Assembly: GCA_902799855.1 (NCBI GenBank)
Contig: CADCCA010000018.1
Location: forward strand, 1-25,531
Source of the DNA: an uncultured Erysipelotrichaceae bacterium
GTDB taxonomy: Bacteria > Bacillota_I > Bacilli_A > RFN20 > CAG-826
DNA length: 25,531 bases
Reading direction: 5' to 3'
The translations under genes and the position numbers were made by a program. The notes below the pieces were generated by a model, which searched no databases, was not told the origin of the DNA, and saw only the letters and a program-made list of their open reading frames with translations. Positions 8,413 through 15,757 of this stretch are shown piece after piece. Every line of letters starts with the position of its first letter. Positions within the stretch are counted from its first letter, which is position 1.

Positions 8413-9675
8413 ATGAATCCAAAAAGTGTTTTCAACGCAACGGTTTGTTTGCTTGGTGTTTTAATTCTTTTAATCCATATCGTTAATTTACTAATCAAGA
8501 AAGATAGAAGAAAAGATGAGAATACTTTATTAGATTTCTTCATTTTTACCGCTATCCACTTTGTGACGTATTTTGTTTTTGTCTTGTTAAAAGAGAATTA
8601 CACCAGTAACACCTTTATCATTAGTTTTTATACCGCCTTCTATATCATGAATAACATCGAAGTCTTGTTATTCTATTTCTACTTAACTAGCTACGCTCAT
8701 ATCGATAAAAAAGCGAAAAAAGTCTTTGGCATTATTAATCTAATAGTGTTCAGTACATTTGTTATTACTGATATCGTTAATATCTTTACCCATATGTATT
8801 TCACATCCGTTGATGGAGTGTACACTAGATCAAAATTAATGATACTTTCACAAGGCTATCAATTCATTATGTTAGGGATATCCTTTGTCGCTACTATCGT
8901 TAATAAATCTCTTAATGTTAGAGAAAAGATTGCCTTCTCTTTATATTGCGTTCTCCCATTAGTGGCCATCATCATTCAAAACTTGATGCCAGGCTATGCT
9001 ATTGCGTATGCATCTTTACTAATCGCCATTGAAATCTTGTTCTTGTTCTTAAATGTCGAAAAGAACATCAAGATGAGAGAAGATGAGAAACGCTTAAAAG
9101 ACGCTAATGTCAAACTAATGGTGTCACAAATTCAACCACATTTTGTCTATAACACGCTTTCTTCCATTTCTACTTTAATTCCTATTAATCCAGATAAAGC
9201 CCAAAAAGCTTTAGATGAATTCACTGATTATTTAAGAATGAATTTCTCAACATTAACAGAAACACATCTCGTTTCTTTTGAAGATGAATTAAAACATATT
9301 AAAACATACGTTAACTTAGAGAAGATGAGATTTAATGACCGTCTTAATGTTATCTATGATATCAAAACCACTAATTTCAACTTACCACCTCTAAGTATCC
9401 AACCTCTTGTAGAAAACGCTATTAAACATGGCATCTTAAAGAAAGTAGAAGGTGGTACAGTAACCTTAAAAACTTATGAAGACGAACAAGCCTCAATCGT
9501 AGAAATAATCGATGATGGTGTTGGTTTTAATATGGACGATGTTGATTTCAAAGGCAATAAACATATTGGTCTAAATAATGTCAAACATAGAATCACTACC
9601 ATGAGTAGGGGAGAAATCCGCTTTGAAAGCGAGCCTAACAAAGGCACTAAAGTTATGGTATTATTTTATAAGTAG
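8413..9675 (+). CDS. Sensor histidine kinase, LytS/YesM type
   Basis: A 420-aa membrane sensor kinase that autophosphorylates on histidine and passes the phosphate to the response regulator encoded 8 nt downstream. Residues 1-215 hold six or seven hydrophobic helices, a sensor without a large extracytoplasmic loop. The His_kinase H-box Q-P-H-F-V-Y-N-T-L has H243; the conserved H-F-x-x-N pattern marks the HPK7/8 class. The ATPase part has the N-box P-L-V-E-N-A-I-K-H-G around N335, a G1 box D-D-G-V-G-F at 367-372 and G2 H-I-G-L-N-N-V at 384-390. All catalytic elements appear intact. Such kinases usually pair with LytTR regulators; here the partner has a SARP-like output instead. The signal is unknown. 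Confidence 0.9.
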   Translation: MNPKSVFNATVCLLGVLILLIHIVNLLIKKDRRKDENTLLDFFIFTAIHFVTYFVFVLLKENYTSNTFIISFYTAFYIMNNIEVLLFYFYLTSYAHIDKKAKKVFGIINLIVFSTFVITDIVNIFTHMYFTSVDGVYTRSKLMILSQGYQFIMLGISFVATIVNKSLNVREKIAFSLYCVLPLVAIIIQNLMPGYAIAYASLLIAIEILFLFLNVEKNIKMREDEKRLKDANVKLMVSQIQPHFVYNTLSSISTLIPINPDKAQKALDEFTDYLRMNFSTLTETHLVSFEDELKHIKTYVNLEKMRFNDRLNVIYDIKTTNFNLPPLSIQPLVENAIKHGILKKVEGGTVTLKTYEDEQASIVEIIDDGVGFNMDDVDFKGNKHIGLNNVKHRITTMSRGEIRFESEPNKGTKVMVLFYK

Positions 9676-9683
9676 GTAACTTT

Positions 9684-10448
9684 ATGCGCATATTACTCGT
9701 TGACGATGAGGAATTACAATTATTAAGACTAGAAAATGAAGTCAAAAAAGTCTTACCTGACGCTACTGGTATTTTTTCCTATCGTAATCCTTTAGAAGCG
9801 CTTAAAGATTTCAAAAATAAGAAAATCGATATTGCTTTTTTAGATATTGAAATGCCTGGTATAAACGGCATCAATCTCGCAAAAGAATTAAAAAAGATCA
9901 ACCCGTTAATCAATATCGTCTTTGTAACAGCCTATAACGATTATGCAGTAGAGGCATATAAATTACACGCATCTGGTTATTTAACTAAACCAGTTCAAGC
10001 AGAAAAGATAAAAGAAGAAATCGACGCTTTAAGATATCCGGTGGAATTAAGAGGACAAAAGAAAATCCAAGTCAAATGCTTTGGCAACTTTGATGTCTTC
10101 TACGATGGTGAACCTCTCAAATTCTCTTATCAAAAATCAAAAGAAGTTTTTGCCTATCTCGTTGATAGAGAAGGTTCGGCGATTAACATTAACGAATTGA
10201 ATGCCGTTTTATGGGAAGAAGATCACCCATCATATTTAAGAAACCTCATCGCTGATATTCAAAACACATTAAAGAATATCGACGCTGGTGACATATTCAT
10301 TAAAAGACACAATGAATGTTATATCGATGTCACCAAAATCGATTGCGATGCCTATGAATATAAGAAAGGTAATCCTGATGCGGTGAGGATGTACCGTGGG
10401 GAATATATGATCCAATATTCCTGGGCCTATTTTGATGCTGACCTATAA
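9684..10448 (+). CDS. Response regulator with SARP-like winged-helix output domain
   Basis: A 254-aa regulator. The receiver (1-120) has the acidic pair D7/D8, phospho-acceptor D54 in F-L-D-I-E-M-P-G, T82 and K102 (L-T-K-P-V), all intact. The output domain begins at about 125 with V-K-C-F-G-N-F-D-V-F, the strand pattern that opens OmpR-like winged helices of SARP/AfsR type. It continues through Y-Q-K-S-K-E-V-F-A-Y-L and N-A-V-L-W-E to about 213. It ends with M-Y-R-G-E-Y-M and a Y-S-W-A motif resembling the first turns of a bacterial transcriptional activation domain, here cut short. Phosphorylation by the adjacent kinase should drive DNA binding. SARPs recognise heptamer direct repeats of 11-bp period just upstream of -10 boxes, and such a repeat lies 60 bp past the stop codon. 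A weak T-A-G-G-T precedes the ATG. Confidence 0.87.
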   Translation: MRILLVDDEELQLLRLENEVKKVLPDATGIFSYRNPLEALKDFKNKKIDIAFLDIEMPGINGINLAKELKKINPLINIVFVTAYNDYAVEAYKLHASGYLTKPVQAEKIKEEIDALRYPVELRGQKKIQVKCFGNFDVFYDGEPLKFSYQKSKEVFAYLVDREGSAININELNAVLWEEDHPSYLRNLIADIQNTLKNIDAGDIFIKRHNECYIDVTKIDCDAYEYKKGNPDAVRMYRGEYMIQYSWAYFDADL

Positions 10449-10470
10449 ACTAATTTACTAGCCAAGTAGT

Positions 10471-10492
10471 GGGGCCAGTGAGCCCCTTTTTT
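10471..10492 (+). terminator. Rho-independent terminator of the two-component genes
   Basis: GGGGC (10471-10475) pairs with GCCCC (10482-10486) around a CAGTGA loop, followed by six T (10487-10492). It ends 15 bases before the tandem-heptamer promoter of the next operon. Confidence 0.85.
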
Positions 10493-10506
10493 ATTGACAA
10501 TTATGC

Positions 10507-10540
10507 TGTGACACTTTTGTGGCAACTCTGTTGTTATGAT
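10507..10540 (+). promoter_or_regulatory. Tandem-heptamer activator site plus -10 box, copy 2
   Basis: TGTGACA (10507-10513) and TGTGGCA (10518-10524) are separated by CTTT, then 10 bases, then TATGAT (10535-10540). The layout is identical to the sites at 1061 and 13906. It drives the Nif11-like peptide/MscS/surface protein operon and lies directly downstream of the SARP-like regulator gene. Confidence 0.65.
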
Positions 10541-10568
10541 TTACTAGACAAAATGGAGCCATTTAATT

Positions 10569-10748
10569 ATGGGTAAAGAAATACTAAAAGAAATACTAAA
10601 AGGCCTATCAGACGAAGATATAGCTAAAGTTATGGCGTGTGAAAACATGTCTGATTTATTGCAACTCGCTAAAGATGAAGGCTTTGAATTAACCAAAGAA
10701 CAACTCGACGCCATTAGAAATGGTGATTGTTTTTCTACTAACGACTAG
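10569..10748 (+). CDS. Nif11-like small peptide, candidate RiPP precursor
   Basis: A 59-aa protein. The centre, N-M-S-D-L-L-Q-L-A-K-D-E-G-F-E-L-T-K-E-Q-L (26-46), matches the Nif11-like leader domain (helix, then (D/E)-L-x-x-L-A-x-x-x-G-(F/Y)-x-x-(T/S)-x-E-(Q/E)-(L/F)). It is followed by a short tail with an R-N-G-D-C-F-S-T-N-D end. In known systems this domain is a leader that recruits modification enzymes, and the tail after a Gly-rich cleavage point is the core. Here the tail is only about seven residues with one Cys, one Ser and one Thr, and no modification or C39 protease gene is in the window, so it may be a stand-alone regulator-like Nif11 protein instead. A GGAG at 10555-10558 lies 10 nt before the ATG. 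It is followed 14 nt later by the MscS gene. Confidence 0.7.
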   Translation: MGKEILKEILKGLSDEDIAKVMACENMSDLLQLAKDEGFELTKEQLDAIRNGDCFSTND

Positions 10749-10762
10749 TAAAGGAGTGTCTT

Positions 10763-11785
10763 ATGAAATTACGTAACAAAAAATTATCAATTGTTGAACA
10801 AGTGTTAGGCTATGTGTTTTTAGGTCTATTAGTTGTTTATGTCATCTTATTTGCGTTTGGCAAATTCATGTTTGGATCAAATAACGCTTTCTATCGTAGC
10901 CTTAACTTATTCTCAGGAGCGGGTGATCCAATCATTATTGTGAGAATTATTAGTTATACCTTCTTTGTATTTGGTATTAGCTATGTTCTTAGAATATTAC
11001 TCAAGTTATTATTACCTTTCTTAAAGAAAACCAAAGGTTTAATGACTATTCTTATTTCTGTAATTAAATACTCCGCCTTATTAGTGTGGTTATTCTTTGT
11101 CTTATCAAGTTTTGGTGTTGATACCACAGTGATTTTAGCAGGTATCGGCATTGTTTCCTTAATTGTTGGCTTAGCCATTCAACCATTATTAAGCGATATC
11201 ATCGCTGGCTTATTCATCGTCTTTGAAGATGTCTTTAATGTGGGTGATATCATCGTCGCTGATGGCTTTAGAGGCACAGTTAAAGAAATCGGTATGAGAC
11301 ACACTCAAATTGAAGATGCTGGTGGCAATATTAAAGTCATCAATAACTCTGATGTCAGAGCGTTAGTGAATATGACAAATCAACTCTCTATTGCAGTAGT
11401 AGATATGTCCATTGAATACGGTGAATCCCTTGAAAGAGTGGAAGCCATCATTGCAGAAAACCTTCCAAAGATTAAAGAAGCTATTCCAGAAATCGTTGAA
11501 GGACCATTTTATAAAGGTGTTTCTGAATTAAGCGATTCTTCTGTTGATTTAAAATTCATCGCTAAATGTGAAGAAACCGCGAAATATCAAGTGGAAAGAG
11601 ATTTGAAGAGACAATTCAAACTCCTCTTTGATCAAAACAATATCAATATTCCATTCCCACAAGTGGTGGTTAATAAACCAGTGACTTTTGAAGAAGCCAC
11701 TAAGAAAGAAAAGAAAGCCGCGCAAGCCTTTGTAGAAGAACAAAAAGAAGCCGGTCAAGGTGTTGAAGAAGTCAATAAACTTTAA
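10763..11785 (+). CDS. MscS-family mechanosensitive ion channel
   Basis: A 340-aa channel that opens under membrane tension to release solutes during osmotic downshock. Hydrophobic helices lie near 12-33, 56-83 and 96-116. The pore-lining helix and beta-domain junction, about 120-162, read G-I-G-I-V-S-L-I-V-G-L-A-I-Q-P-L-L, then F-E-D-V-F-N-V-G-D, which is diagnostic. A soluble MscS beta and alpha/beta domain extends to about 300, and a Lys/Glu-rich tail of 35 residues follows. A strong Shine-Dalgarno AAAGGAG (10750-10756) is 6 nt from the ATG. It lies 14 nt after the Nif11-like gene and 5 nt before the surface protein gene, so all three are probably one operon under the tandem-heptamer promoter. 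Together with the aquaporin at 17531 it hints at osmotic or envelope stress responses. Confidence 0.92.
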   Translation: MKLRNKKLSIVEQVLGYVFLGLLVVYVILFAFGKFMFGSNNAFYRSLNLFSGAGDPIIIVRIISYTFFVFGISYVLRILLKLLLPFLKKTKGLMTILISVIKYSALLVWLFFVLSSFGVDTTVILAGIGIVSLIVGLAIQPLLSDIIAGLFIVFEDVFNVGDIIVADGFRGTVKEIGMRHTQIEDAGGNIKVINNSDVRALVNMTNQLSIAVVDMSIEYGESLERVEAIIAENLPKIKEAIPEIVEGPFYKGVSELSDSSVDLKFIAKCEETAKYQVERDLKRQFKLLFDQNNINIPFPQVVVNKPVTFEEATKKEKKAAQAFVEEQKEAGQGVEEVNKL

Positions 11786-11790
11786 TCTTT

Positions 11791-13893
11791 ATGGATTTAG
11801 AGAAAAACGTTTTAGATATCGTTAATGAAGAAGGTCATTTTGACTTGGATGAAGAGAATGATCTTAGTCAAGGTCACGAATCCTTTCAAGAAGGAGAGGA
11901 ACGTTTTTCTATTGATGAAATAAATATCAAAAATCCGGAAGAAAATGATTTATCAAGTCATCAAAATAATAAAAAACACAACGAAAATAAAGACACGTCT
12001 AAACTAAGTCATGCCTTCAGTGGTGTTCTTTCTGTACCCGCGATCGCTATAACTCTAGTGGGTTCTATTGCCATCATTGGTACTACCTCAGGATTCATTC
12101 CTTCTCTTAGTGATAGCCACGTTTCTTTATTCTTATCAAGAAGTACAGAACTTGGTTTTGAAGTTAGTAAGAGTTCTAGTAAAACACTTTTGTTATATCT
12201 TCATAATGAAGAGTACGGCGTTGATGAACAAATCACTTTAAGAGACGCTTTTGTCTTTACTGATTTAATGCCTAGTACTGTCTATGATTTAGAAGTTTAT
12301 GAAATAAACGATAATCAAAGCAAAAGAGTGTACGCTGCTAACTATCTCACTAAAGAAAGAGATAACTATGCAGCGCTTGTGAGATATTCAGATATCCAAG
12401 ATGATCAATTAACTCTTGATGTGAGATATGAAGGAAATAACATCGATTATGTCACTGTGAAAGTATTAGGAGATAACAATAAAACCATTCTTACATATGA
12501 AGGTTCTCCTAAAAACGAATTCACTGTTAACGTTAATGGTTACACTAATGTGACATGCAAAGTGTCCATCAACGGTGAAATGACTCACTTTGAACAAATA
12601 ATCAATCCAGATGATGGCTATACTCCAACTCCAGTGGGTGACTGGATTTCAGATGCAGATAATCACTGGCATGAAGTGGATGGAGCAATCCAAGATTTAG
12701 AAGCTCATGACTTTGTAGAAAACATTGTCGTTGAACCAACGTTTGAAGAAAAAGGTACCGCTAAAGGTATTTGTTCAGTATGTGGTTATGAAAGTGAAGA
12801 ATATGAAGTTCCTCAAAAAGCTCATAACTATGATACTACTTGGTCAAAAGATGAAACACATCACTGGCACGCCTGCACTGATGTTGGTTATGAAGATTTA
12901 AAGAGTGATTATGAAGAACATAACTTTGAAGAACAAGACCGTAGAGAAGCGACATATTCAAGTGATGGCTATATCTACTATGTCTGTTCAGGATGTGGTG
13001 AAACAAAGAATGAAGTCATTCCTCAATTAGAACATACATTCGCTGATGATTGGACATATAACTCATGGCAGCACTGGCATGCTTGTTTAGATGATGGCTA
13101 TGAAGATGTTAAAGGTAGTGCAGAAGACCATAACTACAATACATCTGGTATTTGTTCATGTGGTTATCAATACTTCCAATATGAAATGGATGATACATTA
13201 GGTGGTTATAAAATCACTGGTAAAGACACTGATTCTAACTTTGACTTTAGTAATATCGTCTTCCCAAGTGAATACGATGAAAAACCAGTGGTTGATGTCG
13301 TCACTAAGATATTCCCGAATGGTGGTGTGACTAGTGCGACTATTCCAAATAGTTTCAAACACATTAGTGACACTGCTTTCTATGCCTGTAGTGAGATGGA
13401 ATCAATCACTTTGCCATTCGTTGGTAGTAGCGTAAATAATGATACCGTGTCCGCTGAATCATTCTTTGGCTGGATATTTGGTACCTCTGGTTATGGTGGT
13501 TCTGCCTATTGGGTTAATATGACTACTTATGGTGGGGCGAGAACACTAATTCCTCAATCATTAGTGACCATCAATATCACTGGTGGAGAAATTTTAGACC
13601 ACGCTTTAAGAGGTTTGATTTACGTGAAGAATATTAATATCACTGGTGTTTCATCCATTGGTGAATATGCTTTCGCGGATTATATTGATGGCACTAATAA
13701 ACGCCTTGAATCAATATCAATCGATAACAGTGTGACATTTATCGGTGACTATGCTTTTGCAAATAACCCATTAGAAACATTGACCTTCCTAGGTACAAAA
13801 GCGGAATGGGAAGATTTAGATTTCGGTGAAAACTGGAACACTGATTCTTCATTAACCGCGGTTCAATGTTCTGACGAACTCATCACTTTATAG
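11791..13893 (+). CDS. Membrane-anchored surface protein with Cys/HWH repeats and BspA-type leucine-rich repeats
   Basis: A 700-aa protein of unusual order. Residues 1-72 are hydrophilic and highly acidic with no signal peptide. A single hydrophobic segment at about 75-100 should act as a signal anchor, leaving the acidic N-terminus inside. A fibronectin-like region spans about 112-190. Three repeats around 284-460 share a W..(D/S)....H-W-H-x-C pattern (H-W-H at about 292, 358 and 428) with C-x2-C or C-x-C pairs (C-S-V-C-G, C-S-G-C-G, C-S-C-G). These are common in Firmicutes surface proteins and might bind metal. Residues 485-690 carry BspA-type LRR_5 repeats (A-T-I-P-N-S, I-G-E-Y-A-F-A, I-G-D-Y-A-F-A), usually involved in host or matrix binding. 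There is no sortase motif. No ribosome binding site is visible before ATG 11791, so translation may be coupled to the MscS gene. Confidence 0.75.
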   Translation: MDLEKNVLDIVNEEGHFDLDEENDLSQGHESFQEGEERFSIDEINIKNPEENDLSSHQNNKKHNENKDTSKLSHAFSGVLSVPAIAITLVGSIAIIGTTSGFIPSLSDSHVSLFLSRSTELGFEVSKSSSKTLLLYLHNEEYGVDEQITLRDAFVFTDLMPSTVYDLEVYEINDNQSKRVYAANYLTKERDNYAALVRYSDIQDDQLTLDVRYEGNNIDYVTVKVLGDNNKTILTYEGSPKNEFTVNVNGYTNVTCKVSINGEMTHFEQIINPDDGYTPTPVGDWISDADNHWHEVDGAIQDLEAHDFVENIVVEPTFEEKGTAKGICSVCGYESEEYEVPQKAHNYDTTWSKDETHHWHACTDVGYEDLKSDYEEHNFEEQDRREATYSSDGYIYYVCSGCGETKNEVIPQLEHTFADDWTYNSWQHWHACLDDGYEDVKGSAEDHNYNTSGICSCGYQYFQYEMDDTLGGYKITGKDTDSNFDFSNIVFPSEYDEKPVVDVVTKIFPNGGVTSATIPNSFKHISDTAFYACSEMESITLPFVGSSVNNDTVSAESFFGWIFGTSGYGGSAYWVNMTTYGGARTLIPQSLVTINITGGEILDHALRGLIYVKNINITGVSSIGEYAFADYIDGTNKRLESISIDNSVTFIGDYAFANNPLETLTFLGTKAEWEDLDFGENWNTDSSLTAVQCSDELITL

Positions 13894-13905
13894 TGCATAC
13901 GTGAG

Positions 13906-13939
13906 TGTGGCACTTTTGTGACATGCGCTCGTTTAATAT
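13906..13939 (+). promoter_or_regulatory. Tandem-heptamer activator site plus -10 box, copy 3
   Basis: TGTGGCA (13906-13912) and TGTGACA (13917-13923) are separated by CTTT, then 10 bases, then TAATAT (13934-13939). It matches the sites at 1061 and 10507 in sequence and spacing, and drives the 34-aa peptide gene. Confidence 0.6.
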
Positions 13940-13969
13940 ATACCCACGTAAGAAGCGGAGGTCTATTTT

Positions 13970-14074
13970 ATGGGAATGATTGGAATTAGCACACTTCTTG
14001 GTTGTATCGGTGTTGCCTTATTAACAGGCATTGTTACTTTTTTCTTCACTAATAAAAAGAAAAGTAGCAAATAA
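13970..14074 (+). CDS. 34-aa hydrophobic single-span peptide
   Basis: A 34-codon gene with a very strong Shine-Dalgarno GCGGAGG (13955-13961) placed 8 nt before the ATG, its own promoter and its own terminator, so it is very probably expressed. The product has a Gly/Leu/Val/Phe hydrophobic stretch (residues 3-27, containing G-C-I-G-V-A-L-L) and a basic tail (N-K-K-K-S-S-K). It is predicted to span the membrane with the lysines inside. No family is recognised. Similar small proteins act as regulators of membrane complexes, as toxins of type I systems, or as peptide signals. No antisense RNA or partner is evident. Control by the same tandem-heptamer promoter as the Nif11-like peptide links the two. 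Confidence 0.7.
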   Translation: MGMIGISTLLGCIGVALLTGIVTFFFTNKKKSSK

Positions 14075-14091
14075 AATAAGCTTTAGATTTT

Positions 14092-14135
14092 AAAAAAGCA
14101 AAGGAAGTACAAAAGGTACGATAACTTGCTTTTTT
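14092..14135 (+). terminator. Rho-independent terminator after the 34-aa peptide gene
   Basis: AAAAAAGCAA (14092-14101) pairs with TTGCTTTTTT (14126-14135), enclosing a 24-nt loop that contains two copies of GTAC able to form a small inner stem. The T-run lies in the 3' arm. Confidence 0.65.
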
Positions 14136-14151
14136 GTTTGAGAAGCAAATT

Positions 14152-14160
14152 TGATAAAAT
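14152..14160 (+). promoter_or_regulatory. Extended -10 promoter directly before the GGDEF gene
   Basis: TG at 14152-14153, one base, then TAAAAT at 14155-14160, with six bases to the ATG at 14167. There is no ribosome binding site in between. This is the same leaderless layout as at 508-523. Confidence 0.45.
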
Positions 14161-14166
14161 TGAGAT

Positions 14167-15261
14167 ATGGAGATATTTAAAAGTTACTTATTACAAAACT
14201 GGGCACTAATCTTGGTCCTCATTGCGTTTGTAATCGTGTTAATGATTACAGTGTTTTTAGATCGCGCGACCATTATCCGTATGTATGTTCTAATCGCAGC
14301 GGTATTTCTTTTATCTATCATCGTCTTTACTGAATTCTATTTAGCAGATATCAATAAATACCATGACGTTAGAGAAGTGATGATGGCGATTAGGTATAGC
14401 GCCACTCCAGTTATCATCTCTTTGATCCTCTTTGCGTTAGTCAAAAGAACAAAGTGGTATGTTACTATTCCTGCTATCTTACTAACTGTTATTAATATCA
14501 TTTCCATATTCACGGGTATCGTCTTTAGTGTTGATGATGCTGGTGAACTACAAAGAGGAGCATTAGGCTACTTACCATATATTGTTGTGGGTTTATATAG
14601 TGTTGCCCTAGTGTTCATGCTCATCTATAGAAGCAATAAACAAATCACAGAAATCATTCCTATCTGCTTTTTAGCGTTCGCTTTTGCCTCTGGTATCATC
14701 TTTCCATTCGTGTTTGGTAAAGAGTATTCCAAGATCTTCTGCACAACAATCGCTATTTCGCTATTCGTATATTATGTGTTCCAAATCTTACAGCTAACTA
14801 AAAAAGATGCCTTAACAGGCTTATTAAATAGACAAGCCTATTACGCTGCTACTAGAACTTCTAGAGAAATCTCTGCGTTATTATCTATTGATATGAACGG
14901 CTTAAAAGTCATTAATGATACAGGTGGCCATCACGCCGGCGATGTCGCCTTAGAAACTTTAGCGAACTGCTTCTTTAAAGCGGCCCATTCTAATATGCAA
15001 GTCTACCGTTTAGGTGGGGATGAATTCGTCATCCTTTGTAAGAAAACTAGTGAAGGTGAATTACATGCCTTATTAGAAAGAATTGAAAAGAATGTTTCTG
15101 AAACTAAATATAGTTGTTCCATTGGTTATAGTTATAACGCTGATGGCAATAAAACCATTGAACAAATGGTTAAAGAATCAGATGAAATGATGTATCAAAA
15201 TAAAGCGAAATATTATCAAAATAAAGGAATTGATAGGAGAGGAAATAAATATGAAAAGTAA
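14167..15261 (+). CDS. Membrane GGDEF protein, probable diguanylate cyclase
   Basis: A 364-aa protein with seven or eight hydrophobic helices in residues 10-208 and a C-terminal GGDEF domain (about 210-350), which condenses two GTP into cyclic di-GMP. The domain starts with D-A-L-T-G-L-L-N-R (214-222), has the metal-binding D242 in S-I-D-M-N-G, and an intact G-G-D-E-F at 283-287, so it should be active. The product-inhibition I-site (RxxD five residues before GGDEF) is absent: the position reads H-S-N-M. No extracytoplasmic sensor domain is seen, so sensing is probably within the membrane helices. The stop overlaps the start of the following lipoprotein gene by 11 nt, so the two are likely co-expressed. 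An ATG without a Shine-Dalgarno suggests a leaderless message. Confidence 0.87.
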   Translation: MEIFKSYLLQNWALILVLIAFVIVLMITVFLDRATIIRMYVLIAAVFLLSIIVFTEFYLADINKYHDVREVMMAIRYSATPVIISLILFALVKRTKWYVTIPAILLTVINIISIFTGIVFSVDDAGELQRGALGYLPYIVVGLYSVALVFMLIYRSNKQITEIIPICFLAFAFASGIIFPFVFGKEYSKIFCTTIAISLFVYYVFQILQLTKKDALTGLLNRQAYYAATRTSREISALLSIDMNGLKVINDTGGHHAGDVALETLANCFFKAAHSNMQVYRLGGDEFVILCKKTSEGELHALLERIEKNVSETKYSCSIGYSYNADGNKTIEQMVKESDEMMYQNKAKYYQNKGIDRRGNKYEK

Positions 15262-15757
15262 TCTTTTAAAAATCGCTCTTTTAGGATTGGTTTCTCTTTC
15301 AATAGTGGGCTGTGGTTCTGGTAAAAAGGAAGAACCCATCACTAACAAAGATGAATCCACAATTATCAAAGATGCCACAAGCACAGATGGATTTTTAAAG
15401 AATGAAGACTATAAGTCCATCGCTTATGCCTACATCTATAACATCAAAGAAGGCTTAAAATCCTACGAATCAGAGACAAAAGGTACAGTGAAAGCCAAAG
15501 TCTTATTCATCAATTACGATATCAAATATGAAAGTGTCACTAATAAGTTAGGCAGTAAGTTCTATTCCAAAGACAATTCCACTTCCGCATTAATGAATAT
15601 CAAAAACGAATTCTACATGATGGATAAGGAAAAGATTTTAGTCAGTAAAGACTTGAAGAAATATAGCGTCTATACCGCTGAAGATTATCACAAGGTTTCC
15701 TATACACCAGATCAATATACCATCATGGGTTATGTCTTTAATGATCAATCAATTTAA
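15251..15757 (+). CDS. Lipoprotein, 5' part of a frameshifted gene
   Basis: The open frame from ATG 15251 gives 168 aa. The start is supported by an AGGAGAGG Shine-Dalgarno a few bases upstream and by a textbook lipoprotein signal peptide with lipobox S-I-V-G-C (Cys21), followed by a charged linker. An earlier in-frame ATG at 15230 would place seven extra residues before the signal and is less likely. The mature part (about 45-168) alternates beta-like segments rich in Tyr, Lys and Ser. The frame ends abruptly at TAA 15755-15757, while the adjacent frame continues without interruption for 1.7 kb with the same composition. The duplicated ATCA at 15744-15751 accounts for the shift: without one copy the two frames join. 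No function is assigned. Confidence 0.65.
   Translation: MKSNLLKIALLGLVSLSIVGCGSGKKEEPITNKDESTIIKDATSTDGFLKNEDYKSIAYAYIYNIKEGLKSYESETKGTVKAKVLFINYDIKYESVTNKLGSKFYSKDNSTSALMNIKNEFYMMDKEKILVSKDLKKYSVYTAEDYHKVSYTPDQYTIMGYVFNDQSI

Noticed and set aside
13909..13923. TGGCAC at three promoters as part of a sigma-54 (-24/-12) element
   Set aside because: The -12 part (TTGCW at fixed distance) is absent, a good -10 box lies downstream at fixed distance, and the heptamer direct repeat explains all three sites better.
15732..15757. Programmed +1 frameshift in the lipoprotein gene
   Set aside because: No known slippery signal such as a CUU-UGA-C context was seen, and a 4-bp duplication explains the shift more simply.
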